From: Christensenella sp. UBA5394
GTDB lineage: Bacteria > Bacillota > Clostridia > Christensenellales > CAG-138
Length of the DNA stretch: 9,780 nt
Assembly: GCA_002409725.1 (NCBI GenBank)
Contig: DHOI01000015.1
Span: forward strand, 48,112-57,891
Direction of reading: 5' to 3'
The stretch's first letter is position 1. Each line of letters begins with the position of its first letter. Of the stretch, positions 1-6,004 are shown piece after piece. The notes below the pieces were generated by a model that saw only the letters and a program-made list of their open reading frames with translations, did no database searches and was not told where the DNA came from. The position numbers and the translations under genes are program-made.

Positions 1-1
1 G

Positions 2-1240
2 GATACGCCGGGCGTCACCCGGGATCGCATCTATGGCGACGCTTCCTGGCTGGAGCATGAATTTGTATTGGTAGATACGGGGGGCATCGAGCCCATCAAG
101 GATGATATCATCAGCACTCAAATGCGTCGCCAAGCCCAACTGGCCATCGATACGGCGGATGTGATCGTTTTCCTTGTGGATGGCCGCGAGGGCGTCACCG
201 CAGCCGATGAAGACGTGGCCGATATGCTGCGCCGCTCCAATAAGCCCGTGGTGCTGGGCGTCAATAAGGTGGATCATCCCAAATTCGAGGATGCCATCTA
301 CGACTTCTACAGCCTGGGCATCGGCAACCCCATCACCATCTCCGGCGAGCAGGGCCTGGGCCTGGGCGACCTCTTGGACGAGGTGGTCTCCTTCTTCCCT
401 GAAACGGAAAGCGAGGAAACCGCCGAGGCCACCCGCATCGCCATCGTGGGCAAGCCCAACGTGGGCAAATCCAGCCTAGTCAACGCCCTGCTGGGTTATG
501 AGCGCACCATTGTCAGCGAGATTGCCGGCACCACGCGGGACGCCGTGGACACGCCCTTTGATTACGAAGGCCAGCCATATATTTTGGTGGATACGGCCGG
601 TATCCGCCGCAAGCGCGCCATCGACGAGGCCACCATCGAGCGCTATAGCGTGATCCGCTCGCTGGGCGCTATCCGCAGGGCGGACGTGGTGCTGATCGTC
701 CTGGATGCAAACGAGGGTATGAGCGAGCAGGATGTACGCATCGCGGGCTATGTGCACGAAGAGGGCAAGGCCTCCGTGGTCATCGTCAACAAGTGGGATT
801 TAATCGAAAAAGATACCCACACCATGAACCAATTCAAGGAAAAGCTCTATGCGGACCTGGCGTTCATGGATTACGTCCCCATCCTTTTCATCTCCGCAAA
901 AACCGGCCAGCGGGTGAATAAGATTTTGGGCCTGGTACAGCATGCCTACGAGCAGAACTGCCTGCGTGTTTCCACAGGCACCCTCAACGACATCGTCAAC
1001 GAGGCGATCACCATCACCGAGCCGCCCAGCGACAAGGGCCGCCGGCTGAAAATTTATTACGCAACGCAGGTATCTACCAAGCCCCCTACCTTTGTCCTCT
1101 TTGTGAACGAGCCGGCGCTGATGCATTTTTCCTACAAGCGCTACCTTGAAAACTATCTGCGTAAATCCTTCTCTCTGGACGCCACGCCCATCCGGCTCAT
1201 CGTCCGTCAAAGAGGAAAAGACGACGAACTCAAACGCTAA
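2..1240 (+). CDS. der: Ribosome-assembly GTPase Der (EngA), 5' end cut off by the window
   Basis: Der is a double-GTPase that binds the 50S subunit and is needed for its late assembly. The frame is open from base 2, and about 412 residues are visible of a family length near 440. The missing N-terminus would carry the first P-loop. Visible in order: DTPGVTRD (switch I of G domain 1), DTGG (G3), NKVD (G4, near base 263), then a complete second G domain with GKPNVGKS (about 449-475), TTRD, DTAG, NKWD and SAKTG. The C-terminal KH-like domain ends in IRLIVRQRGK. The TTG at base 68 is an internal codon, because homologous sequence continues upstream of it. A hairpin terminator follows 12 bases after the stop. 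In many Firmicutes der lies just upstream of gpsA and spoIVA; here spoIVA follows after one opposed small gene. Identification is firm. Confidence 0.97.
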   Translation, partial: DTPGVTRDRIYGDASWLEHEFVLVDTGGIEPIKDDIISTQMRRQAQLAIDTADVIVFLVDGREGVTAADEDVADMLRRSNKPVVLGVNKVDHPKFEDAIYDFYSLGIGNPITISGEQGLGLGDLLDEVVSFFPETESEETAEATRIAIVGKPNVGKSSLVNALLGYERTIVSEIAGTTRDAVDTPFDYEGQPYILVDTAGIRRKRAIDEATIERYSVIRSLGAIRRADVVLIVLDANEGMSEQDVRIAGYVHEEGKASVVIVNKWDLIEKDTHTMNQFKEKLYADLAFMDYVPILFISAKTGQRVNKILGLVQHAYEQNCLRVSTGTLNDIVNEAITITEPPSDKGRRLKIYYATQVSTKPPTFVLFVNEPALMHFSYKRYLENYLRKSFSLDATPIRLIVRQRGKDDELKR

Positions 1241-1252
1241 AACGCGATAAAG

Positions 1253-1283
1253 CAGGCCCGTGCCAATGGCACGGGCCTGTTCT
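1253..1283 (+). terminator. Intrinsic terminator of der
   Basis: A perfect 12-bp stem (1253-1264 with 1268-1279) closes a three-base AAT loop. It begins 12 bases after the der stop codon and is followed by only a short TTCT, so the U-tract is weak. It may also stop transcription arriving from the opposed small gene at 1372-1608. Confidence 0.8.
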
Positions 1284-1371
1284 ATGCGGACGGCGGGCTT
1301 GAGGCCCGGCCGTATCCGTTTATGTTTTGCAGATGGCCGTTTGTTGACTTGGGCTGTCGGCGGCCGCTTTT

Positions 1372-1608
1372 TTATGCTCTGTGCAGCGCCTGCTGCGCCC
1401 GGTCGTAATCCCTTTTGTGGACGTATACGTAATATTCAAAGGCCACATCCATATTTATACCCGCCCCGTGGTGCCGCCCGGCGCTGCCAAGGTTGCCGGA
1501 AACGGTTTGCGTCTCAATGCCCAGCCCGTTCAATAAGGAGCATACCCTTAGCTGCTCTTCGGCCGAGCGCGTAAGGCAAATTTCCCGGCGGTTGAAGATG
1601 TTGATCAT
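1372..1608 (-). CDS. Small DUF2007-like (putative signal-transducing) protein, 78 aa
   Basis: A 78-residue protein starting MINIFNRREI and ending DYDRAQQALHRA. The pattern of an N-terminal strand, a helix of the type AEEQLRVCSLLNGLGIE, a glycine- and histidine-rich loop (residues 39-50) and a final FEYYVYVHKRDYDRA segment resembles the small DUF2007 fold found in Clostridia, whose function is unknown. The reading frame is open further upstream to 1740. The ATG at 1606-1608 was chosen because GGGAGGGG lies 6 bases before it and because the upstream residues look non-coding. A sigma-A-like promoter ends about 30 bases upstream. The gene runs against der and away from spoIVA, so it is an independent unit. 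It could be cytosolic; no signal peptide or membrane segment is visible. The assignment rests on recalled family likeness. Confidence 0.75.
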   Translation of the reverse strand: MINIFNRREICLTRSAEEQLRVCSLLNGLGIETQTVSGNLGSAGRHHGAGINMDVAFEYYVYVHKRDYDRAQQALHRA

Positions 1609-1639
1609 GCGTAGCCCCTCCCTGTGGGTTGCTATCTTT

Positions 1640-1668
1640 AGTATATATCCTCCGCCCTTCCATCGCAA
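1640..1668 (-). promoter_or_regulatory. Sigma-A-like promoter of the small DUF2007-like gene
   Basis: Read on the minus strand: -35 TTGCGA (plus 1663-1668; 4 of 6 consensus bases), a 17-base spacer, and -10 TATACT (plus 1640-1645). Transcription would start near 1633, giving a leader of about 25 bases before the ATG at 1608. Confidence 0.6.
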
Positions 1669-1688
1669 TGGCGCGCCTTGGTTTTTAT

Positions 1689-1717
1689 GCATAATGCGGC
1701 CGCCGCCACATATATAT
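1689..1717 (+). promoter_or_regulatory. spoIVA: Possible sigma-E promoter of spoIVA
   Basis: GCATAAT (1689-1695), a 13-base spacer and CATATATAT (1709-1717) resemble the sigma-E type of -35 (KMATATT) and -10 (CATA--AT) elements. spoIVA is a known sigma-E gene in Bacillus and Clostridia, so such a promoter is expected here. The spacer is at the short end of what is known, and the region is AT-rich, so chance similarity is possible. Confidence 0.45.
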
Positions 1718-1761
1718 CTAATGCTAATGCTTAAATGCAAATCGCGGGGAGGTAGCGGTAT

Positions 1762-3240
1762 ATGGATCGCGCAGAGCTGTATCGGGATATTGCCGAGCGG
1801 ACGAACGGAGATATTTATATTGGCGTGGTTGGGCCGGTGCGCACGGGCAAATCCACCTTTATCAAGCGCTTTATGGATATACTGGTGCTGCCCGGCATGC
1901 AGGATGAAAACGAGAAGAAGCGTCTAAGGGATGAACTGCCCCAGAGCGCGGCCGGCACCACCATCATGACTACCCAACCCAAGTTCATCCCCAATGAGGC
2001 TGCCTGCCTCTCTTTGGTGGAAGGGGCCGAGGTGCGCGTACGCATGGTGGATTGTGTAGGCTATATGGTCAAAGGGGCCACGGGCCATACGGAAAACGAC
2101 ATGCCCCGCATGGTACGCACCCCCTGGTTCGATCACGATGTGCCCTTTGAAGAAGCGGCGGAACTGGGCACCCGCAAGGTAATCACCGAGCACTCCACCA
2201 TCGGCGTGGTGGTGATTACGGACGGCAGCATTGGCAGCATCCCCAGAGAAAGCTACCTGGGGGCGGAGCAGCGGGTGATAACGGAGCTGAGGGAACAGGG
2301 CAAACCTTTTGTGATATTGCTCAACAGCACCCATCCGGAAGCGGCGGAGACCCGGCAAATGGCCGAAGCCCTTTGCGCGCAATACGGCGCGCCCGTACAG
2401 GCTATTGACGCCATGAATATGAGCGCCGAGGCCGCAACGGGCATTTTGGAGCGGATGCTCTACGAATTCCCCATGCGTATGCTGCACCTGCATATGCCAG
2501 GTTGGCTCAGCGCTTTGGGCACGGAGCATTGGCTGGTGCAGCGGATAATGGAACCGCTCACCGCCTGCCTACCCGGCATATCCCGTATGCGCGATCACGG
2601 CGCCGTGCTGGAAGCCCTACAGGGCATCGAGGGCTTTGAAGGGGCCACGATGCGCTCGATCTCCCTGGGCAGCGGCCAGGTGGAGCTGGAGATGCGGCCT
2701 GCGGAAGGCATGTTCTACACCATATTGGGTGAGGAGTGTGGCTATGAGATCGAGGATGACGCACATCTCATCGCCACCATACGGGAATTTGTAGGGGCTA
2801 AGCGGGAGTACGACCGCATCCGCCACGCCCTTGCCAGGGCTAACGCTACGGGCTACGGCATGGTCTCCCCGGCCATGGAGGAGATGCGCCTCGAGGAGCC
2901 CTGCCTGGTGCAGCAGGGCGGGCGCTACGGCGTAAAGCTGAGGGCCCGGGCCTCGGGTATGCATTTGATCCGGGTGGATATTGATAGCGAAGTCTCCCCC
3001 CTAGTAGGTTCGGAGGAGCAGAGCACGGAATTCATGCACTACCTGACGGATGCTTATAAGAAAGACCCCAACGAGCTGTGGCAAACGAACATCTTCGGCA
3101 AGCCGCTCTACGACCTGGTAAAGGAGGGTATGGCAGCCAAGGTGGACCGCATGCCGGACGCCGTGCAGCAGAAGCTGCAATCCACCGTGCAGCGCATGGT
3201 GAACGACGGCTGCAACGGATTGATCTGTATATTGCTCTAA
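1762..3240 (+). CDS. spoIVA: Stage IV sporulation protein A (SpoIVA), spore-coat morphogenetic ATPase
   Basis: SpoIVA is made in the mother cell, is recruited to the forespore surface by SpoVM, and polymerises using ATP to form the basement layer of the spore coat. The product is 492 residues, the same length as Bacillus subtilis SpoIVA. The N-terminal TRAFAC-type ATPase domain shows the P-loop GPVRTGKST (residues 24-32, Lys30), the conserved ELPQSAAG segment, the TTIMTTQPKF stretch with Thr70 and Thr71 at the sensor-threonine position, and Asp97 in MVDCVGY. The middle domain follows residue 240, and the conserved C-terminus ends NGLICILL, the part needed for localisation and assembly. The start is supported by GGGGAGGT 8 bases before the ATG. 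The gene stands alone between a candidate sigma-E promoter and a terminator. No lost key residue was seen. Confidence 0.98.
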   Translation: MDRAELYRDIAERTNGDIYIGVVGPVRTGKSTFIKRFMDILVLPGMQDENEKKRLRDELPQSAAGTTIMTTQPKFIPNEAACLSLVEGAEVRVRMVDCVGYMVKGATGHTENDMPRMVRTPWFDHDVPFEEAAELGTRKVITEHSTIGVVVITDGSIGSIPRESYLGAEQRVITELREQGKPFVILLNSTHPEAAETRQMAEALCAQYGAPVQAIDAMNMSAEAATGILERMLYEFPMRMLHLHMPGWLSALGTEHWLVQRIMEPLTACLPGISRMRDHGAVLEALQGIEGFEGATMRSISLGSGQVELEMRPAEGMFYTILGEECGYEIEDDAHLIATIREFVGAKREYDRIRHALARANATGYGMVSPAMEEMRLEEPCLVQQGGRYGVKLRARASGMHLIRVDIDSEVSPLVGSEEQSTEFMHYLTDAYKKDPNELWQTNIFGKPLYDLVKEGMAAKVDRMPDAVQQKLQSTVQRMVNDGCNGLICILL

Positions 3241-3244
3241 TGTC

Positions 3245-3277
3245 AAAAAAGTGGCCTCCGGGCCACTCTTTAAGTTT
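3245..3277 (+). terminator. Intrinsic terminator of spoIVA
   Basis: AGTGGCC (3250-3256), loop TCCG and GGCCACT (3261-3267) form a 7-bp stem beginning 9 bases after the spoIVA stop. It is preceded by six A and followed by CTTTAAGTTT, a typical small bidirectional-style terminator. Confidence 0.8.
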
Positions 3278-3278
3278 A

Positions 3279-3610
3279 CAGGGTTTGCTTGTGTTGTGTC
3301 ACACCCTCTGGGTGCAACTGATGTCAACGAAGGCGACATATTAAGGACGCAGCCAGCAAACCCTGCGGGGAAAGAAAACCTACAGTTTTTGTCTGCCGAA
3401 TAATCTTGAATTTTCGGCACTTCATCAAGGAGCTATGCGTTTAGTCCTGTTGGGCACAAACGCGACCTCCGTTTTGACGCGCATATCGCCAAAGCCGGAT
3501 TAGAGCCTCCGGGAGGCGGAATCGTGCGCCGGCTGTGGCGGATAAAGCGAGACGAAAGCCCAGTAAGGAGCGGCGCGACCGCAAGGGAGAGATGCGACTA
3601 TTGCGAATTG
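3279..3610 (+). ncRNA. Candidate large structured RNA between spoIVA and the ABC operon
   Basis: There is no convincing protein gene here, but there are many strong helices. P1 is an 11-bp perfect stem (3279-3289 with 3355-3365) enclosing two hairpins, P2 (GTTG 3293-3296 with CAAC 3315-3318, and CACCC 3302-3306 with GGGTG 3310-3314) and P3 (3321-3325 with 3335-3339), giving a three-way junction. Further along are P4 (3394-3400 with 3413-3419), P5 (GCGTTT 3437-3442 with AAACGC 3458-3463, inner GTCC/GGGC), a long P6 (TCGCCA 3486-3491 with 3536-3541, AGCCGG 3493-3498 with 3529-3534, inner GCCTC 3505-3509 with 3513-3517), and P7 (3570-3573 with 3579-3582). Strand and ends are uncertain: no clear promoter was found, and the helices could form on either strand. 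It could be a known RNA family that I do not recognise, or an intergenic repeat. Confidence 0.4.
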
Positions 3611-3615
3611 TGGGT

Positions 3616-3666
3616 CCCCCCCCGAACCCCTAAGATTTTCTTTCTCTCCCTCCCCCACCCTTGCCC
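3616..3666. other. C-rich/polypyrimidine tract, G-quadruplex motif on the minus strand
   Basis: The plus strand has eight consecutive C (3616-3623), CCCC (3627-3630) and then an almost unbroken pyrimidine run to 3666. On the minus strand the right-hand part reads GGGCAAGGGTGGGGGAGGG (3648-3666), four G-runs with loops of 3, 1 and 1 bases, which fits the classical G-quadruplex pattern. It ends 31 bases upstream of the -35 box at 3698. Its role is unknown. Confidence 0.7.
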
Positions 3667-3697
3667 GTGTTGAAAATAAGTAACGCGGAAATAGGGG

Positions 3698-3726
3698 TTG
3701 ACACCACATTGTAGATAATATATAAT
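3698..3726 (+). promoter_or_regulatory. Perfect consensus sigma-A promoter
   Basis: TTGACA (3698-3703), a 17-base spacer and TATAAT (3721-3726) match the vegetative consensus at all twelve positions with ideal spacing. The start of transcription should be near 3733. The transcript would begin about 40 bases before the small ORF at 3773, pass two terminator-like hairpins, and could read into the ABC importer operon at 4036. Confidence 0.9.
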
Positions 3727-3772
3727 CTGATCCATAGTTTGAAACAGCCGTAAGGCAGAAGGGAGCGCCGTC

Positions 3773-3949
3773 ATGAAAGAGAACCAGGCCGTTAAATTAA
3801 TAGCCACCCATAGCACGGCAGCCTCCCGTGTGGATTCTCGCGCGTTCGCTTTTAGCAGCGGAGTTCGCTTTTTTAGCGAGCTCTTTTATTATTCCTTTAC
3901 CGGGATGCTTTTGCGATGCGCCAGAAGAGACGTTATGCCTGCTAAGTAA
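3773..3949 (+). CDS. Small ORF of 58 codons, candidate leader peptide or small protein
   Basis: ATG at 3773 is preceded by AAGGGAG (3759-3765) at a 7-base spacing and lies 47 bases after a perfect sigma-A promoter, so translation is likely. The product begins MKENQAVKLIATHSTAASRV and ends CARRDVMPAK. Residues 25-42 are rich in aromatic residues (six Phe, two Tyr) but contain no Trp. It is basic at the C-terminus, has one Cys (residue 49), and lacks an obvious signal peptide. A hairpin with a T-rich tail (3861-3894) lies inside the ORF, and a second terminator follows the stop by about 20 bases. It may be an attenuator leader for the importer operon, a stand-alone small protein, or a chance ORF in a small RNA. 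I recognise no homologue. Confidence 0.55.
   Translation: MKENQAVKLIATHSTAASRVDSRAFAFSSGVRFFSELFYYSFTGMLLRCARRDVMPAK
3844..3877 (+). repeat. Imperfect tandem repeat GTTCGC-T(4-6)-AGC
   Basis: GTTCGCTTTTAGC (3844-3856) is repeated as GTTCGCTTTTTTAGC (3863-3877), the second copy having two more T. Both GTTCGC copies can pair with GCGAGC at 3876-3881, so two mutually exclusive hairpins are possible within the leader. Confidence 0.7.
3861..3894 (+). terminator. Terminator-like (attenuator) hairpin inside the small ORF
   Basis: GAGTTCGC (3861-3868) pairs with GCGAGCTC (3876-3883) over 8 bp with one G-U pair and a TTTTTTA loop, and is followed at once by TTTTATTATT. It spans codons 30-37 of the small ORF, so a translating ribosome would melt it. 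This fits a translation-linked attenuator. Confidence 0.5.
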
Positions 3950-3960
3950 ATCCAGCTTGG

Positions 3961-4005
3961 ATGAAACGAGCAGTCCCGTCCTGAAGGCGGGGCTGCTTTT
4001 TTCAT
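3961..4005 (+). terminator. Strong intrinsic terminator ahead of the ABC importer operon
   Basis: AGCAGTCCCGTC (3969-3980) pairs with GGCGGGGCTGCT (3986-3997) in a 12-bp stem with two G-U pairs and a CTGAA loop, followed by six T (3997-4002). ATGAAA (3961-3966) and TTTCAT (4000-4005) can extend the stem. It lies 30 bases before the importer start codon at 4036, and no promoter is visible between them. Confidence 0.85.
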
Positions 4006-4035
4006 AGATTTTTAAAAATGAAGAGGAGAAACACC

Positions 4036-5052
4036 ATGAAGAAGATCATCCGCACCATTCTCGCGCTGGCCATGACTCTGACGCTTTGCGCCTGCTCCGC
4101 CCCCGCCGCCGCCCCTGTGGCAACCGAGGCGCCTGCCGCCGCCGCTACCCCGGCTGAGCCCGCTGCGCCCGCCGCTACCGATGCTGCCGAGCCCCTAAAG
4201 ATCGGCGTCATTCAGCTCACCCAGCACGCCGCCCTGGATGCGGCCTGCGAAGGCTTCGTTGAAGGCATCAACGCCGCCGGCCTCAATGTGGAGATCGACG
4301 TGCAAAACGCCCAGGGCGAGCAGGCCATCTGCTCCACCATCGCCACTAAGTTCGTCAACGACGGCGTGGATCTCATTATGGCCATCGCCACCCCGGCCGC
4401 CCAAGCAGCGGCCCAGGCCACCAAGGATATCCCCATCCTCATCACGGCCGTGACAGACCCCGTTTCCGCGGGCCTGGTGGCCAGCAATGACGCGCCCGGC
4501 GGCAATGTTTCCGGCACCTCGGATATGAACCCCGTGGCAGACCAGGTCGACCTTCTCATCAAGCTCGCGCCCACAGCCAAGACCGTGGGCATCATGTATA
4601 ACTCCAGCGAGGATAACTCCATCATCCAGGCCAACATGGCCCGCGCGGCCCTGGAAGCCAAGGGGCTGACGGCAGTCGAGCTTACTGTTTCCGCCTCCAA
4701 CGAAGTGCAGGCCGTAACCCAAAGCGCGGTTGGCAAGGTGGACGCCCTCTACCTGCCCACGGATAACCTGATGGCCGATACCATCGCCACCATCTCCATG
4801 GTTGCTACGCCGGCCGGCATCCCCATCATCTGCGGCGAATCCAACATGGTAAACGGCGGCGGCCTGGCCACCTACGGCATCAGCTACAAACAGCTCGGCC
4901 TGCAGACCGCGGCCCAAGCCATAAAAATCCTCACCGAGGGCGCGGACATTGCGGCTATGCCCATCGAATTCTGCAATGCCGATTTGGAGCTGACCATCAA
5001 CCAGAATATCGCCACCCAGCTGGGTATCACCATCCCGACGGATCTTAAATAG
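4036..5052 (+). CDS. ABC importer substrate-binding lipoprotein, TrpX-like (ABC_sub_bind family)
   Basis: The 338-residue lipoprotein would be anchored outside the membrane and capture a solute for the permease and ATPase encoded next. It has a signal peptide starting MKKIIRT with lipobox LCAC (Cys20), an Ala/Pro-rich linker to about residue 50, and then a type I periplasmic-binding fold of the ABC_sub_bind family: LKIGVIQLTQHAALD, a central ILITAVTDPVSAGLV, GNVSGTSDM, KTVGIMYNSSEDNS, and GLATYGISYKQLGLQTA. The ATG at 4036 was chosen over the in-frame ATG at 4018 because AGAGGAG lies 7 bases before it and the basic MKK begins a proper signal peptide. Streptococcal TrpX of this family binds tryptophan, but many members have unknown ligands, so specificity is open. 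A 13-position inverted repeat separates it from the permease gene. Confidence 0.92.
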   Translation: MKKIIRTILALAMTLTLCACSAPAAAPVATEAPAAAATPAEPAAPAATDAAEPLKIGVIQLTQHAALDAACEGFVEGINAAGLNVEIDVQNAQGEQAICSTIATKFVNDGVDLIMAIATPAAQAAAQATKDIPILITAVTDPVSAGLVASNDAPGGNVSGTSDMNPVADQVDLLIKLAPTAKTVGIMYNSSEDNSIIQANMARAALEAKGLTAVELTVSASNEVQAVTQSAVGKVDALYLPTDNLMADTIATISMVATPAGIPIICGESNMVNGGGLATYGISYKQLGLQTAAQAIKILTEGADIAAMPIEFCNADLELTINQNIATQLGITIPTDLK

Positions 5053-5062
5053 CACAGACAGA

Positions 5063-5093
5063 GCCGCTCCCGGCCCATAAGGCCGGAAGCGGC
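5063..5093 (+). repeat. Intergenic hairpin between binding-protein and permease genes
   Basis: GCCGCT-C-CCGGCC (5063-5075) pairs with GGCCGG-A-AGCGGC (5081-5093), 12 GC-rich pairs and one mismatch around a CATAA loop. There is no T-tract, so it is unlikely to be a full terminator. Such hairpins after binding-protein genes commonly protect the upstream mRNA and lower permease output; that role here is inferred. Confidence 0.8.
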
Positions 5094-5121
5094 CCGAACG
5101 AAACGAAAGGGTTGACCTTCC

Positions 5122-5994
5122 ATGCAATTTATTCTTTCTTTCCTGGCCGCCTGTCCGGGCGCGATCTCCCAGGGCATCCTCTGGGGCATCTTGGGCATCG
5201 GCGTGTTCCTCACTTATAAGGTACTGGATTACGCGGATATGACCGTAGACGGCAGCCTTTGCACGGGCGGCGCCGTAAGCGCCGTGCTGATCACCGCCGG
5301 GATGGATCCCCTGCTCACGCTGATTTTCGCTACGCTTGCGGGTATGGCCGCCGGGGCGGTTACGGGCCTTTTGCATACCAAGCTGCATATTCCAGCCATC
5401 CTCTCGGGCATCCTCACGCAGTTGGCCCTCTATTCCGTGAATATGCGCATCATGGGCCGCGCAAACACCGCCCTCCTCGGCCAGGAGACCATCATCACCT
5501 TGCTGAACGTCCCCCATGCTATCCTGATCGGCGGCGTGTTCGCGGTGGCCATCATCGCCGTGCTCTATTGGTTCTTCGGCACCGAGGTAGGGTGCGCCAT
5601 CCGCGCCACCGGCAACAACGACCACATGGCCCGCGCCCAGGGCGTGAATACGGACAATATGAAGCTGTTCGGCCTGGTGATCTCCAATGGCCTGGTGGGC
5701 CTTGCGGGCGCGCTGCTCTCGCAATACCAGGGCTTCGCGGATGTACAAATGGGCAGGGGCGCGATCGTAATCGGCCTCGCCAGCGTGATCATCGGCGAGG
5801 TGGTTGTGGGCAAGCAGGCGAATTTTTCCCTGCGCATGACTTCCATCATCCTGGGCGCGGTGATCTATTACATCATTATCGCCCTGGTGCTGCAAGCCGG
5901 CCTCAACACCAACGATCTCAAGCTCTTCAGCGCGGCCACCGTGGCTTTGGCCCTGGCCCTCCCTACGCTGAAAAAGACCATAGCGGGCAAATAG
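5122..5994 (+). CDS. ABC importer permease, TrpY-like (BPD_transp_2 family)
   Basis: A 290-residue very hydrophobic inner-membrane protein with about eight or nine helices (roughly residues 12-32, 45-60, 63-84, 90-108, 127-152, 183-201, 213-230, 238-258 and 268-283). It forms the channel of the importer encoded by its neighbours. The cytoplasmic segment GTEVGCAIRATGNNDHMARAQGV (residues 153-175) resembles the ATPase-contact loop of branched-chain-amino-acid-type permeases. The DYADMTVDGS stretch after the first helix is typical of the uncharacterised permeases paired with ABC_sub_bind proteins. GAAAGGG lies 10 bases before the ATG, a weaker site than those of its neighbours. The stop codon overlaps the ribosome binding site of the ATPase gene. 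The family call is firm and the substrate unknown. Confidence 0.92.
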   Translation: MQFILSFLAACPGAISQGILWGILGIGVFLTYKVLDYADMTVDGSLCTGGAVSAVLITAGMDPLLTLIFATLAGMAAGAVTGLLHTKLHIPAILSGILTQLALYSVNMRIMGRANTALLGQETIITLLNVPHAILIGGVFAVAIIAVLYWFFGTEVGCAIRATGNNDHMARAQGVNTDNMKLFGLVISNGLVGLAGALLSQYQGFADVQMGRGAIVIGLASVIIGEVVVGKQANFSLRMTSIILGAVIYYIIIALVLQAGLNTNDLKLFSAATVALALALPTLKKTIAGK

Positions 5995-6004
5995 GAGGCG
6001 GGTT

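Noticed and set aside
1260..1574. A 104-codon plus-strand frame after der
   Set aside because: It starts inside the der terminator and lies opposite the better supported small minus-strand gene; it has no ribosome binding site.
1924..2529. A 201-codon open frame on the minus strand inside spoIVA
   Set aside because: It is antisense to the well-conserved SpoIVA ATPase domain and has no ribosome binding site or recognisable domain; it is a shadow.
3423..3503. A 25-codon ORF starting at ATG 3435 after AAGGAG
   Set aside because: The ribosome binding site is only 2 to 3 bases from the ATG, too close for efficient use, and the start lies at the base of helix P5.
3500..3709. A 69-codon minus-strand frame over the structured region
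   Set aside because: It covers helices P6 and P7 and the polypyrimidine tract, and its Ser/Pro/Arg-rich product looks like a translation of RNA-like sequence, not a protein.
3733..4035. T-box riboswitch controlling the importer
   Set aside because: Length and terminator position fit, but the conserved antiterminator sequence (GTGGNACCGCG type) is absent, as are TRAP-like GAG/TAG repeats.
4018..4035. Upstream in-frame ATG as start of the binding protein
   Set aside because: It would add six residues before the signal peptide, and the Shine-Dalgarno sequence AGAGGAG would lie inside the coding region. The ATG at 4036 has ideal spacing.
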